Positions 36,501 to 42,927 of a DNA stretch of 64,000 nt are shown here, in pieces. A model generated the notes under the pieces. The model ran no database searches. It was not told where the DNA came from and worked only from the letters and a program-made list of their open reading frames with translations. Every line of letters begins with the position of its first letter. The stretch's first letter is position 1. Source of the stretch: Aquabacterium humicola (GTDB lineage Bacteria; Pseudomonadota; Gammaproteobacteria; Burkholderiales; Burkholderiaceae_C); contig NZ_JARGNB010000013.1 of assembly GCF_030167915.1 (NCBI RefSeq), positions 1 through 64,000 of the forward strand, given 5' to 3'. The position numbers and the translations under genes were made by a program.

Positions 36501-37161
36501 GCAACATGAGCAGCACGCAAATCAGCGGCAGCCAGACCAGCAGGTTCAGCAGCAGGTTGCGCAGGAAGATCGACACGAGGGTGACCGCATCGCCGGACAT
36601 GCCGGTCATCGGGCTCAGGTAGTTGCTGTAGGCCCGCAGGCGGCTGACCTCATCAGTGGCGCCGGGCCCCGCCGGCCTGTCGAATGCGAGACTGTCGATC
36701 GCAGATCGCGGCGCACCCCTGCCCTGCTTGCGGTGTTCGTCGACCAGCGCAGACAGGAAGCTGCCGATGTATCCACCGCCGGAGACCGTGGAGAGGTACC
36801 GGAACTTGCCAAGCTTGCCGGTCCGTGCGAGTGACTGCAGTACGCCGAGGCAGAACGTTGCGCTGCGAATGCCGCCACCGGACAGGCATAGCGCAGCCGG
36901 TCGACTGTCCGCGGGCAAGCTGTTCAGATGCTCGCGCACCTGACTCCACGTGACCTCGGCGACCACCGGATCGGAGGGCCGACTTGGGCCTGCGTTCGGC
37001 ATGGATGGCGCAAAGCCGAGAAGCACCGCCTCCTCGGCCAGCATCCCATCCGTCGCGCGGAGCAGCGGAATGTCGGCCCTCGGGACCGATGGCTTGCCGA
37101 CGGCTCGGCTCGCCGCTTCTTCGATTCCCTTCTGGACGATCCCTGCCCAATCGCTGCCCAT
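33586..37161 (-). CDS. Large membrane-bound patatin-like phospholipase
   Basis: A 1191-residue protein starting at the ATG preceded by GGGAGGCGGC. The patatin core is split. The oxyanion/nucleophile region at 89-135 reads ALCLSGGGIRSATFCLGV and then YLSTVSGGGYIGS (Ser127); the catalytic Asp is in YVSDGGHFDNIGLY near residue 790. Between them is an insert of about 400 residues with many membrane segments (for example LLVWLPLICVLLMLPRVYLL). The C-terminal 250 residues have proline-rich, possible membrane (LAALAVGGTLGVAGTVTL) and coiled-coil parts. Patatins cut acyl chains from phospholipids and act in virulence and in anti-phage abortive responses. It heads an operon with a lipoprotein and a secreted protein, which favours an envelope role. 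Confidence 0.8.
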   Translation of the reverse strand: MGSDWAGIVQKGIEEAASRAVGKPSVPRADIPLLRATDGMLAEEAVLLGFAPSMPNAGPSRPSDPVVAEVTWSQVREHLNSLPADSRPAALCLSGGGIRSATFCLGVLQSLARTGKLGKFRYLSTVSGGGYIGSFLSALVDEHRKQGRGAPRSAIDSLAFDRPAGPGATDEVSRLRAYSNYLSPMTGMSGDAVTLVSIFLRNLLLNLLVWLPLICVLLMLPRVYLLLLDACIEEARSSPDAALSQLLAWLALAGLMTGLAYIARDLPPPRKPPNPPLEQFSPFCFWPMLVSAILLSLSAAAASQDHHFPYWYFAAAAIGAHVVAAATGSIWRVVVKQEPREINFVLLRLLTMIVAAGVAATPTWLIWMGGRALADMEPDARLQYATVGVPLLLVALWVGMAAHAAVGRRASNEDEREWWSRSGGYWLRAAALWMLLFGFVIFVPPLVVDWLGTAAPAGLQLGAGGALLGAIASAVGYWSKNGATLLKKASGVVQATGARMLDVLSALALLCLLLALSLGISALLVWLDETFGEGALQGQVRYLGSGALGNPPMAADVLADFEPIYRLVLLEAPGALLILTVIALMLLSYGVSRFIGANAFSLHGLYGNRLTRAFLGAARDKRVPHPFTGFDPDDNRPLHEMRGSGAPFHVINIALNLVLPSSNRLAWQQRKAASFTATPLRCGSDCTGYIDSARYAADKGMSLGRAMTISGAAASPNMGYHSSPLVTALMTLFNVRLGWWLPNPRILTGTDPSENDLKRLRAPEPPTGLSTLLDEALGRTTDDSKSIYVSDGGHFDNIGLYEMVRRRCHCIVVIDATADGDYGYGDLLETVRRIRIDLGIRITLPDELPGQSGKARFARAVTGQIHYSDQDPDAPVGLLHVVKPVPRTETDANGKADPQELRAYAASTEGKRGGRFPHQSTSDQFYDEVQFESYRHLGAITAMEVLKGDLLEPILPPAPPPPPPKPPQGEESLPGPKQGLLAALDPAALALAALAVGGTLGVAGTVTLAPSEISLSAADRALLARPMTVELRPSEDLRVNGVRLNAGEVTAALGDVERRLGEAADQLKTIGGALNQPTLRDGFELVAAQLRDINVALRDIKPFSTSAVIAAMPRAGQEPLKDVRQKLEEIESAVRQLRSTSVTSSSTGTGSDLASVVAGLGKVEAAVKALNDSVVQLSPRRNVQGPEGARK

Positions 37162-37438
37162 GCCGCCTCCCGGGCGCAATCCGAAGCATGCCTGTCGCCC
37201 TGACAAGCCACCCCCAACCTCCGACCTGAGTTCACGCCCAGTGGAAGCGGGAAGTATCGAGGAGCGTCGCCGGGCGATCAGAGCGTCGCCGCGGGCACAC
37301 ATCATGGAACCCTGGAGAGGCTACAAACCAACTCCTCGTATTGCATCAACAGCATTGGTGATGCAGTGCTCATGCTGCCGCTATTGCTGACCGCGATGGA
37401 GCTTGGTCCGGTTCCCGGATGAGACTCGCCCTTGAGTA
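37162..37438. other. Intergenic region upstream of the patatin operon
   Basis: About 280 bp, AT-richer near 37320-37390, probably holding the patatin operon promoter. Short inverted motifs occur (GCATCA..TGATGC around 37341-37357), but no operator can be assigned. Confidence 0.35.
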
Positions 37439-37789
37439 TCAACGGTGGGGCAGAGCGTGGTGCGCGCGCCGGAACCGGATCTTCGCTGCCTGGTTACGTC
37501 GCTCCTCGATCGCCCGCCGCCGCACCAGCCAGTGCAGCGTCCCGCCGAGACAGGCGCCCCACATCAGGTGGTCGGCGAACTGCGGCCAGGACGACAGCGT
37601 TGCGATGGCGGGGAACAGCAGCGACGCGATGATCCGAAGGTCCAGCACCGCGACGGTCGCGGCGGCGGCGGTCGACCACAATCAGATCTGCCGACGTGGC
37701 AACCAGCGGACGAAGACCAGCGTCCAGAAAGTCGACGCGGCAGCATGCACGAGCGTGGCGGCCGCCAACGACTCGATCGGCCTCGGCAT
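37439..37789 (-). pseudogene. Small membrane protein interrupted by a stop codon
   Basis: Read in one frame from ATG 37789, this would be a protein of about 115 residues with four hydrophobic segments (ESLAAATLVHAAASTFWTLV; AAAATVAVLDLRIIASLLFP; HLMWGACLGGTLHWLV). A TGA at 37682-37684 splits it after WLPRRQI; the next codon is TTG, so re-initiation there is conceivable. No other frame is needed, so this is a nonsense change rather than a frameshift. The protein family is not identified. Sequence error, read-through or true decay cannot be told apart here. Confidence 0.5.
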
Positions 37790-37871
37790 GGCGCCTGCGG
37801 CGCGCGTCGCCTCGATCGGAGCGCGCCGGCGAGCAGCACAGCGCCAGCAAGGTCGATGGCGCGTCGGAGAG

Positions 37872-37967
37872 CTGGTCGCTGTCAGCCAGGCCCGGAAGAA
37901 CGATGTCGGCGCCGAAGGCGCGCACGTAGCGCCGGTAGTCCTGGACGATCTGGGCCGAGTAGCACAT
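37872..37967 (-). pseudogene. N-terminal remnant of an SOS-response-associated peptidase (YedK/HMCES)
   Basis: The first 22 codons, MCYSAQIVQDYRRYVRAFGA, match the start of the YedK/HMCES-like proteins of this group, which begin with the catalytic Cys2 that crosslinks to abasic sites. After GADIVLP the family similarity ends and the frame continues as arginine-rich shadow sequence. Only a fragment of a 200- to 300-residue gene remains, adjacent to another broken gene, so this stretch looks like a graveyard between modules. Confidence 0.5.
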
Positions 37968-38000
37968 CGATGAGTTGATCCTTCTGCTGGGTCGGTCGCG

Positions 38001-38219
38001 TCACACGCACTTGGCCCGGTCGATCGCAGCCGTGGCAATCGGGTCCTGCGTCCGATCGGGATCGACCAGGCTCGCCAGTTCGAGGGTGTCCTGGCGCAAC
38101 AGTTCCGCCTGGGCACCTTGGCCTTCGAGGCTGCGCGCGAATCGACGCATCGATTCAACGTGGCGGCGTAGGGCCGCCACTTCCGCTTGCTTAAACGCGC
38201 ACAATTCTTCGTCCGTCAT
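38001..38219 (-). CDS. Hypothetical small helical protein
   Basis: A 72-residue protein (MTDEELCAFKQAEVAALRRH..) with an uninterrupted amphipathic helix pattern, rich in Arg, Glu and Leu, and probably a short coiled coil. No family is recognised. It has good codon bias and is divergent from a small conserved gene 70 bp away. Confidence 0.5.
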   Translation of the reverse strand: MTDEELCAFKQAEVAALRRHVESMRRFARSLEGQGAQAELLRQDTLELASLVDPDRTQDPIATAAIDRAKCV

Positions 38220-38289
38220 GAAGGGCGATTCTGCACTTCGCTCGAAGGACTACATTGCTGGTACGCCGTGCACGAAACGGAGCCTGGCA

Positions 38290-38493
38290 ATGGCCTACAA
38301 CAAAGACCAGTGGATCGACTCCTTCGAGGGGCAGATGAGCATCCTGCGCCCTCACCTGTCCGAGCGGCTTCTTTCGACGCTCGGCATGGCGGCCTGGCAC
38401 AGGCATGGGACCAAGGACGTGGATCCCATCAAGGCCGCGAAGGAAGAGTCGGCGCAGCTCGACCAGCAGCAAGGGGCCAAGCGCCCGAGATGA
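38290..38493 (+). CDS. Conserved small protein (67 residues)
   Basis: A short protein (MAYNKDQWIDSFEGQMSILR.., TLGMAAWHRHGTKDVDPIKA). The aromatic/acidic start and the AAWxxHGTxDxDPIxAA pattern look like a conserved small proteobacterial protein of unknown function. No membrane segment is present. It converges on a leftward hypothetical gene 30 bp downstream. Confidence 0.6.
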   Translation: MAYNKDQWIDSFEGQMSILRPHLSERLLSTLGMAAWHRHGTKDVDPIKAAKEESAQLDQQQGAKRPR

Positions 38494-38525
38494 CCGCCGA
38501 TGCACGCCACGCGACACCGGCTCGG

Positions 38526-38951
38526 CTAAACGGGCAGCAGGCGCTCTGACGTCGTCGGCGAGGCTGCGGGCAGCTGGGCGTCGGGTGGCCTTCCTTGGCT
38601 CGGCCCGATGACCGTGCAGCGCCAGATCTGGACCGACTCGGTCACCCGGATCCCCGTCTCTCGGTTTCCGCTGGAGGACAGCTCGATGCCGATGAGCACG
38701 AGCGTGTCGCCAATGGTGCGAAGCAGCCGAACATCGGACAACATGAGCGCGTCGACCACCAGATGGTTGACGCCCCTGGCCACCTGCAGCCGAGCGGTCA
38801 ACAGTTCGCGTTTGAACGAGCTGCGCGGCCCATCCCCCTCGCCCACGACGAGCATGCCGCGCACAGGCGGCTTCAACTCGCGCCGGCGCAGCCGCCGGCC
38901 GCGTTCGCGGAGGAGGACGACATCGCACAACACTGGATAAGCATACAGCAT
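38526..38951 (-). CDS. Hypothetical protein downstream of an AbrB-like gene
   Basis: A 141-residue, strand-rich protein (GMLVVGEGDGPRSSFKRELL, TARLQVARGVNHLVVDALML). No family is recognised, and it is neither a PIN-domain nor a RelE-type toxin. It starts 21 bp after the AbrB-like gene on the same strand, so the two probably form a transcript. A toxin-antitoxin role is possible by arrangement only. Confidence 0.5.
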   Translation of the reverse strand: MLYAYPVLCDVVLLRERGRRLRRRELKPPVRGMLVVGEGDGPRSSFKRELLTARLQVARGVNHLVVDALMLSDVRLLRTIGDTLVLIGIELSSSGNRETGIRVTESVQIWRCTVIGPSQGRPPDAQLPAASPTTSERLLPV

Positions 38952-38972
38952 TCGCGATGGGGCGAAGCCGGA

Positions 38973-39191
38973 TCAGAGCAGGTCAAGTTGCCGCTTCACC
39001 GGGACTTCGAGTCTTGCCGTGCGACGGCGCTTGAGCAGCGCGGCGCCTCGTGCCTCTGCCTTGACCTCATAGCGGCCCGGCGCGGTCTCCACGAAGACCA
39101 GCTCGTCGCCTCCTGCGACTTGCAACGCTCGCCTGACCTCGGCAGGGAGGGTGACCCGACCCCTTGTCTGGATCCTGGCAGTCAGCTTCAT
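38973..39191 (-). CDS. AbrB/SpoVT-type DNA-binding protein
   Basis: A 72-residue protein whose first 47 residues form a swapped-hairpin AbrB domain: KLTARIQTRGRVTLPAEVRR, then LQVAGGDELVFVETAPGRYEV. Such proteins dimerise and bind DNA, most often as the antitoxin of a VapBC or MazEF-like pair. The basic tail (LLKRRRTARLEVPVKRQ) may bind a partner. The downstream gene is not a recognised toxin. Confidence 0.8.
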   Translation of the reverse strand: MKLTARIQTRGRVTLPAEVRRALQVAGGDELVFVETAPGRYEVKAEARGAALLKRRRTARLEVPVKRQLDLL

Positions 39192-39322
39192 CGCCGTGGC
39201 TCAGCGTTGGTCCGCAGTGCAGCAACCCGTATGCCGGCGGGCCTGCGGAGGGCGACCATGCGGACAGGGACCTCGGGAACGATCCTTGCCAGCCGAGATG
39301 CAGGCCAGCGAGGAGACACCTC

Positions 39323-39538
39323 ATGCCCGACAACAAGGAACGTTCAGGCTGTCAGGATCGGAAGCGCATCGACGTCGATCAGGACTACGAGCTGCAGGAC
39401 TGGTCGAAGAAGCTCGGCGTCACGAAGGAACAGCTCAAGGAAGCCGTTCGGGCGGTCGGCGACAACGCCGAGAAGGTGAGGGACCACCTGAGGTCGTCCG
39501 GTGGCGGGGGCAGCGGCGACAAGCCCTCGCGCGGCTGA
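39323..39538 (+). CDS. DUF3606 protein
   Basis: A 71-residue protein. The core RIDVDQDYELQDWSKKLGVT and KEQLKEAVRAVGDNAEKVRD matches DUF3606, a small helical domain of unknown function common in proteobacteria and often linked to stress conditions. A Gly/Ser tail follows. GAGGAGA lies just before the ATG. Confidence 0.85.
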   Translation: MPDNKERSGCQDRKRIDVDQDYELQDWSKKLGVTKEQLKEAVRAVGDNAEKVRDHLRSSGGGGSGDKPSRG

Positions 39539-39583
39539 AGCAAAGCCCGCGGCGGGCGCGGGCCGGCTCGAGCGATACACGTC

Positions 39584-39760
39584 ATGCGCAACTTCGGCAT
39601 CACGCCGGAACACAAGGGCCTGCGCGCGAAGCCGCGCAAGGCCCTTTCGTTCGTCCTCCAGAAGCACTGGGCCAAGGCGGATCAGTGGCAAGCCTACTTC
39701 AAGGCCAGCCAACAGCTCATGACACCGCTGAAAGTCATGGACCGCAACGGTCGGACCTAG
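39584..39760 (+). CDS. Small basic protein (58 residues)
   Basis: Starts MRNFGITPEHKGLRAKPRKA and ends LKVMDRNGRT. It is basic with a central helix (SFVLQKHWAKADQWQAYFKA). Third positions follow the genome bias throughout, which supports real coding. No family is recognised. It lies between the DUF3606 gene and a tiny membrane protein, all on the plus strand with short gaps. Confidence 0.5.
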   Translation: MRNFGITPEHKGLRAKPRKALSFVLQKHWAKADQWQAYFKASQQLMTPLKVMDRNGRT

Positions 39761-39776
39761 GCATCAAGAGGAGCGC

Positions 39777-39875
39777 ATGTTCGTCTTCTTCTCCAACCGC
39801 CTGGGCTGCCTCGGATCGATCCTCGTCTCGCTGCTGGGCTCGGCCATCATCCTGTTGCTGATCTGTTGGCTTTGA
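39777..39875 (+). CDS. Single-span membrane micropeptide (32 residues)
   Basis: Translates as MFVFFSNRLGCLGSILVSLL followed by GSAIILLLICWL, one continuous hydrophobic span with a short polar start. AAGAGGAG lies five bases before the ATG. Tiny proteins with the same FFSNRLGCLGS start are, to my recollection, present in diverse bacteria, but the function is unknown. Confidence 0.55.
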   Translation: MFVFFSNRLGCLGSILVSLLGSAIILLLICWL

Positions 39876-40029
39876 GCGCCGCGAAGGCGGCGGCCGGCGA
39901 GCAGCCGCGCGCCCGTGTGACAGCGAGGACGCGATGAGAAACCGGAGCAGCTGAGCCGCTCAGCCGCTGCGTCGCGGCGTGTGACCCAAGCCCCGCGGCC
40001 TGTCCTTGCATTTCCCGCGGGCCGGCGTC

Positions 40030-40053
40030 ATACTGAACCATATGGTTCAGTAT
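40030..40053. promoter_or_regulatory. Perfect 24-bp palindromic operator over the ArsR start codon
   Basis: A perfect palindrome whose centre is ACCATATGGT, with outer arms ATACTGA and TCAGTAT. The ATG inside it is the start codon of the regulator. ArsR-type repressors paired with SRPBCC genes commonly bind such sites over their own start, so autorepression is expected. Confidence 0.8.
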
Positions 40054-40404
40054 TCGGGCACCCGACTCGATGCCTCCTTCTCCGCCCTCTCGGACGCGAC
40101 GCGGCGTGGCGTCCTGGAACAGCTCGTGCGTGCCGACGCCTCCATCACGTACCTGGCCGAGAAGTTCAGCATGACCCTCACGGGCATGAGAAAGCACGTC
40201 GACGTCCTTGAGCAGGCCGGGCTCGTGATCACGGAGAAGGTCGGGCGCGTGCGGACCTGCACGCTCGGCCGTCGCCGACTGGATGAGGAGGCGAAGTGGA
40301 TCGAGAGCTATCGCCGCCTCTGGGACGAACGCTTCGACGAGTTGGACAGGGTCATCGAGGAATTGAAACGCAAGGAGAGAACCGATGGACGCAGCAAGAA
40401 GTAG
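40042..40404 (+). CDS. ArsR-family transcriptional repressor
   Basis: A 120-residue winged-helix protein: SFSALSDATRRGVLEQLVRA, recognition region ITYLAEKFSMTLTGMRKHVD, wing LVITEKVGRVRTCTL. It lacks the metal-binding CxC of ArsR/SmtB and belongs to the metal-free group that is co-transcribed with AHSA1/SRPBCC proteins. ATG 40042 lies inside a perfect palindrome, predicting autorepression. An earlier in-frame start at 40006 would read through the operator and is less likely. Its end overlaps the next gene by 20 bp. Confidence 0.9.
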   Translation: MVQYSGTRLDASFSALSDATRRGVLEQLVRADASITYLAEKFSMTLTGMRKHVDVLEQAGLVITEKVGRVRTCTLGRRRLDEEAKWIESYRRLWDERFDELDRVIEELKRKERTDGRSKK

Positions 40405-40912
40405 CGAGCCAGCCTCCATGAGGAATCGAATGTCGGTACAGCGAAAGTCCGAGCGCGAGCTCGTCGTCACGCGAACCATCGATGCCCCGCCCCGACTAGT
40501 GTTCCGGGCATGGACCGAGGCCGAGCTGTTCCGGCGTTGGTGGGTGCCGAAGTCATTCGGGTTGGCGCTGCTTTCCTGCGAGCTCGATGTTCGCGCGGGC
40601 GGCACATACCGCCTCGTCTTCCGCAACCCTGCCGGACCCGAGCCCATGGCATTCCATGGCCGGTACCTGGAAGTGACACCGCCCTCGCGCCTCGTCTGGA
40701 CCAATGAGGAAGCGAGCGGGAACGGGCAGGTCACGACGGTCACGTTCGAGGAAAGGGCCGGGCAGACCCTGCTTGTCGTGCACGAGCTCTATCCCTCCAA
40801 GCAAGCGCTCGACGACGACATCGCCGCCGGGAGCACGAACTGGAACGACGAGACGTTCGACCAGCTCGACGAGCTCCTCGCCGCCCCGCACGCGAGCCCG
40901 GCCCGGTCATAG
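40385..40912 (+). CDS. SRPBCC/AHSA1-family protein
   Basis: A 175-residue START-like protein: RTIDAPPRLVFRAWTEAELF, RWWVPKSFG, GGTYRLVFRNP, HGRYLEVTPPSRLVWTNE and the closing helix WNDETFDQLDELL are the standard AHSA1 landmarks. Members bind hydrophobic ligands; the specific ligand is unknown. AAGGAGAG precedes the ATG at 40385, within the end of the ArsR gene, so the two are coupled. A second ATG at 40431 (MSVQRKS..) would give the more usual family length. Confidence 0.9.
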   Translation: MDAARSSEPASMRNRMSVQRKSERELVVTRTIDAPPRLVFRAWTEAELFRRWWVPKSFGLALLSCELDVRAGGTYRLVFRNPAGPEPMAFHGRYLEVTPPSRLVWTNEEASGNGQVTTVTFEERAGQTLLVVHELYPSKQALDDDIAAGSTNWNDETFDQLDELLAAPHASPARS

Positions 40913-41709
40913 TGACGTCTTCAGCACGCCCGGAGGAGCGAACGATCCCGGTGCTCAGGCCGCTTCAGGCACGAGGCTGACAGTCGAGCACGCATCGCAA
41001 GTACTTCGAAGGCATGTGGCACGCAGCACCGGTCAGTTGAGCGAAGGCAAAGATGACGCGTGAAGCGCTCGTCCAGGGCGACCGGCGCGGCAGCGCAACC
41101 TGAGAAACCTGCAGCTTGCGTGGTTGATTCAGGTCGCAGGCGCAATGGCGCAAGTCTCTTCAAGGTCGCTGAACCAGCCACCGTCATCAAGACTGATGAT
41201 GCACAGTACGCCATTGGCGCGGTACCCGCTCTCGGCTTGCGGCCGGCGGCCAGAGCCCGCAGCGAACCTGCAGACCGGCGCTGATGCGGGTGGCCCGAAG
41301 GCGTTCGTCCACTGAATCGGACCACAGCTTCGCGCGCTCCTTCGTGTAGCACCGCCGGCGCAGCCGGCTCTGCTGCCGCAGCGTGCAACGCTTCGATGGA
41401 GCCGCTGTCACCGCAGCCCGATGCCAGCACGCCGAGTCTCTGCGGCAGGTGTTCGCAAGTCGGTCGCTGGCGGATGCGCGTACCGTCCCGTTGTCGCCAG
41501 GTAAGCCCGGGCACACCAGTGGCTGGTCCGGGATGGAGCGCGTCGGCCGAGGCATGCCCTGACAAGACGGCTACCCGCAATCAAGCGGATGAACTCGCCC
41601 GGCCGAGGGCGGAACGCGCTGCTGGAGCCTTTACATTTTCACTCCAGTTGACAGAATGCAGCGCAGCAGTGCTGCGAGCGCAAGCGCATGCTCACCGGGG
41701 GTTCCAGTT
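40913..41709. other. 800-bp region without a convincing gene
   Basis: Open frames exist on both strands (the longest is 40921-41580 on the minus strand), but they are Arg/Ala/Ser-rich, have no ribosome-binding site and resemble no family. The stretch around 41590-41640 is AT-richer than its surroundings and may hold the promoter of the TIR operon. Some of the region may be decayed coding DNA. Confidence 0.4.
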
Positions 41710-42927
41710 ATGCGGCTGCCGACGGTCCACGCGTTCTGGAGCTACTCGCGGACCACCGAGCTGCAGGGCACCGATGCGTTGCATGCCGCCATGGAGGCAT
41801 CGCTCGAAGAGGCCATCGCGCCGATGCCGTTGCGGATCTTCCGGGATTCGGCGGCTAACGGCCTGGCGAGCGGCGAGGACTGGCGGCGTGGAATTGTCCA
41901 GGCGGTGGCGCGCTCGACGCTGCTCTTCTGGGTCCAGTCGCCGCGCTGGCTGCATCGGCCGGTCTGCCGCCTCGAGTTCGAGGCATTCCGTGATCGTGTC
42001 CGTCGTGCAGCCGCTGTGCTCAAGCCGCACGATCCGCAGGCGGCGTTCGAAGACCTCTGGTCGGCCCTCGTGGTTCCGATACGCTGGCTCGACGTCGACG
42101 AGGACCAATGGCGCGACGTGCCGGACCCCGCGCGAAGAGCCTTGGCCCGCGACTGGCAGCGCATGAACGTCGTGCCGTCGCTGATGTTGCCCGAGTTCCG
42201 GCGTCGCCATCAATCCGCCGGCAGTGTGTATGCACTCGCCTGTGTAGATGCGGCGGCTGCCATCCGGGCACGGGTCGCTGCTGTCTTCGAGGCCCATCAG
42301 ACGTCCTGGCGCGGCTGGTGCGATGTGCTCGCGACCGACGCCCGCGCTTTCGAGGACGCATGGCTCGACGAGTTCTCCCGGCGCGCTTCCGAGGGCGGCG
42401 AGTCGTCGGGGCAAGACGCTCCGGCGTTCGGGGACCTCTCACTTGCCACGCGGCAAGCCGAACTGGCCCGACGCTATGCAGGCGGCAAGACGCGTCTGGA
42501 GCGCCCGGAACTGGGACTGACGCTGGTGCTCCTGCCGCGCGACGACGATCGCATGTCGGCCTTCTGGTGTGCCAGCGCGCCGGTGGCGAACCGACACGCG
42601 CGAACATGGGCGCGGCGATTCGGGACGCTCTTTAGCGCCGAACCGGGTGCTGCGGGCGCGCTGACATGGTCGCGCGAAGCGATCGAGGCGCTACGGCCGG
42701 CCCTGCGCGACGAAGGCCTCGACATCCCGAGCGTCGGCGAGGCCGCTGGCCTCGTCAAGACGTTGGCCGTCGATCGAGGGGCGGTCCATCGGCTCGGTCT
42801 GCAGAGCGTCCCACGCGGCTTCTGGACGGTCGCGGCGGACGGCGCGCTGGTCACCCAGTCCGGCGCCGCGGACCGTGGCGAGTTGCTGCTGGTGGCGGCG
42901 GCGGCGCAGGAGGCTCCTCGTGGCTGA
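41710..42927 (+). CDS. TIR-domain protein with FGE-sulfatase-like C-terminus
   Basis: A 405-residue protein. Residues 6-95 form a TIR domain: HAFWSYSR, LRIFRDSAANGLASGEDWRR, STLLFWVQSPRWLHRPVCRL with C86-x-x-E89, the usual place of the NAD-cleaving glutamate. The middle is helical. Residues about 255-400 follow the landmark order of formylglycine-generating-enzyme-like (FGE-sulfatase) domains in degenerate form: FWCASAPVANRHARTW, TWSREAIEALRPAL, LDIPSVGEA, HRLGLQSVPRGFW. Bacterial TIR proteins deplete NAD or make cyclic ADP-ribose signals in anti-phage defence. It is the first gene of an operon; the next start lies within its last codons (8-bp overlap). Confidence 0.75.
   Translation: MRLPTVHAFWSYSRTTELQGTDALHAAMEASLEEAIAPMPLRIFRDSAANGLASGEDWRRGIVQAVARSTLLFWVQSPRWLHRPVCRLEFEAFRDRVRRAAAVLKPHDPQAAFEDLWSALVVPIRWLDVDEDQWRDVPDPARRALARDWQRMNVVPSLMLPEFRRRHQSAGSVYALACVDAAAAIRARVAAVFEAHQTSWRGWCDVLATDARAFEDAWLDEFSRRASEGGESSGQDAPAFGDLSLATRQAELARRYAGGKTRLERPELGLTLVLLPRDDDRMSAFWCASAPVANRHARTWARRFGTLFSAEPGAAGALTWSREAIEALRPALRDEGLDIPSVGEAAGLVKTLAVDRGAVHRLGLQSVPRGFWTVAADGALVTQSGAADRGELLLVAAAAQEAPRG

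Noticed and set aside
33634-36834. 1066-codon plus-strand frame opposite the patatin gene
   Set aside because: Very long but composed of Arg/His/Gln-rich shadow sequence; patatin motifs lie on the minus strand.
40921-41580. 219-codon minus-strand frame in the 800-bp gap
   Set aside because: No ribosome-binding site, Arg/Ala/Ser-biased composition and no motif; kept as non-coding.
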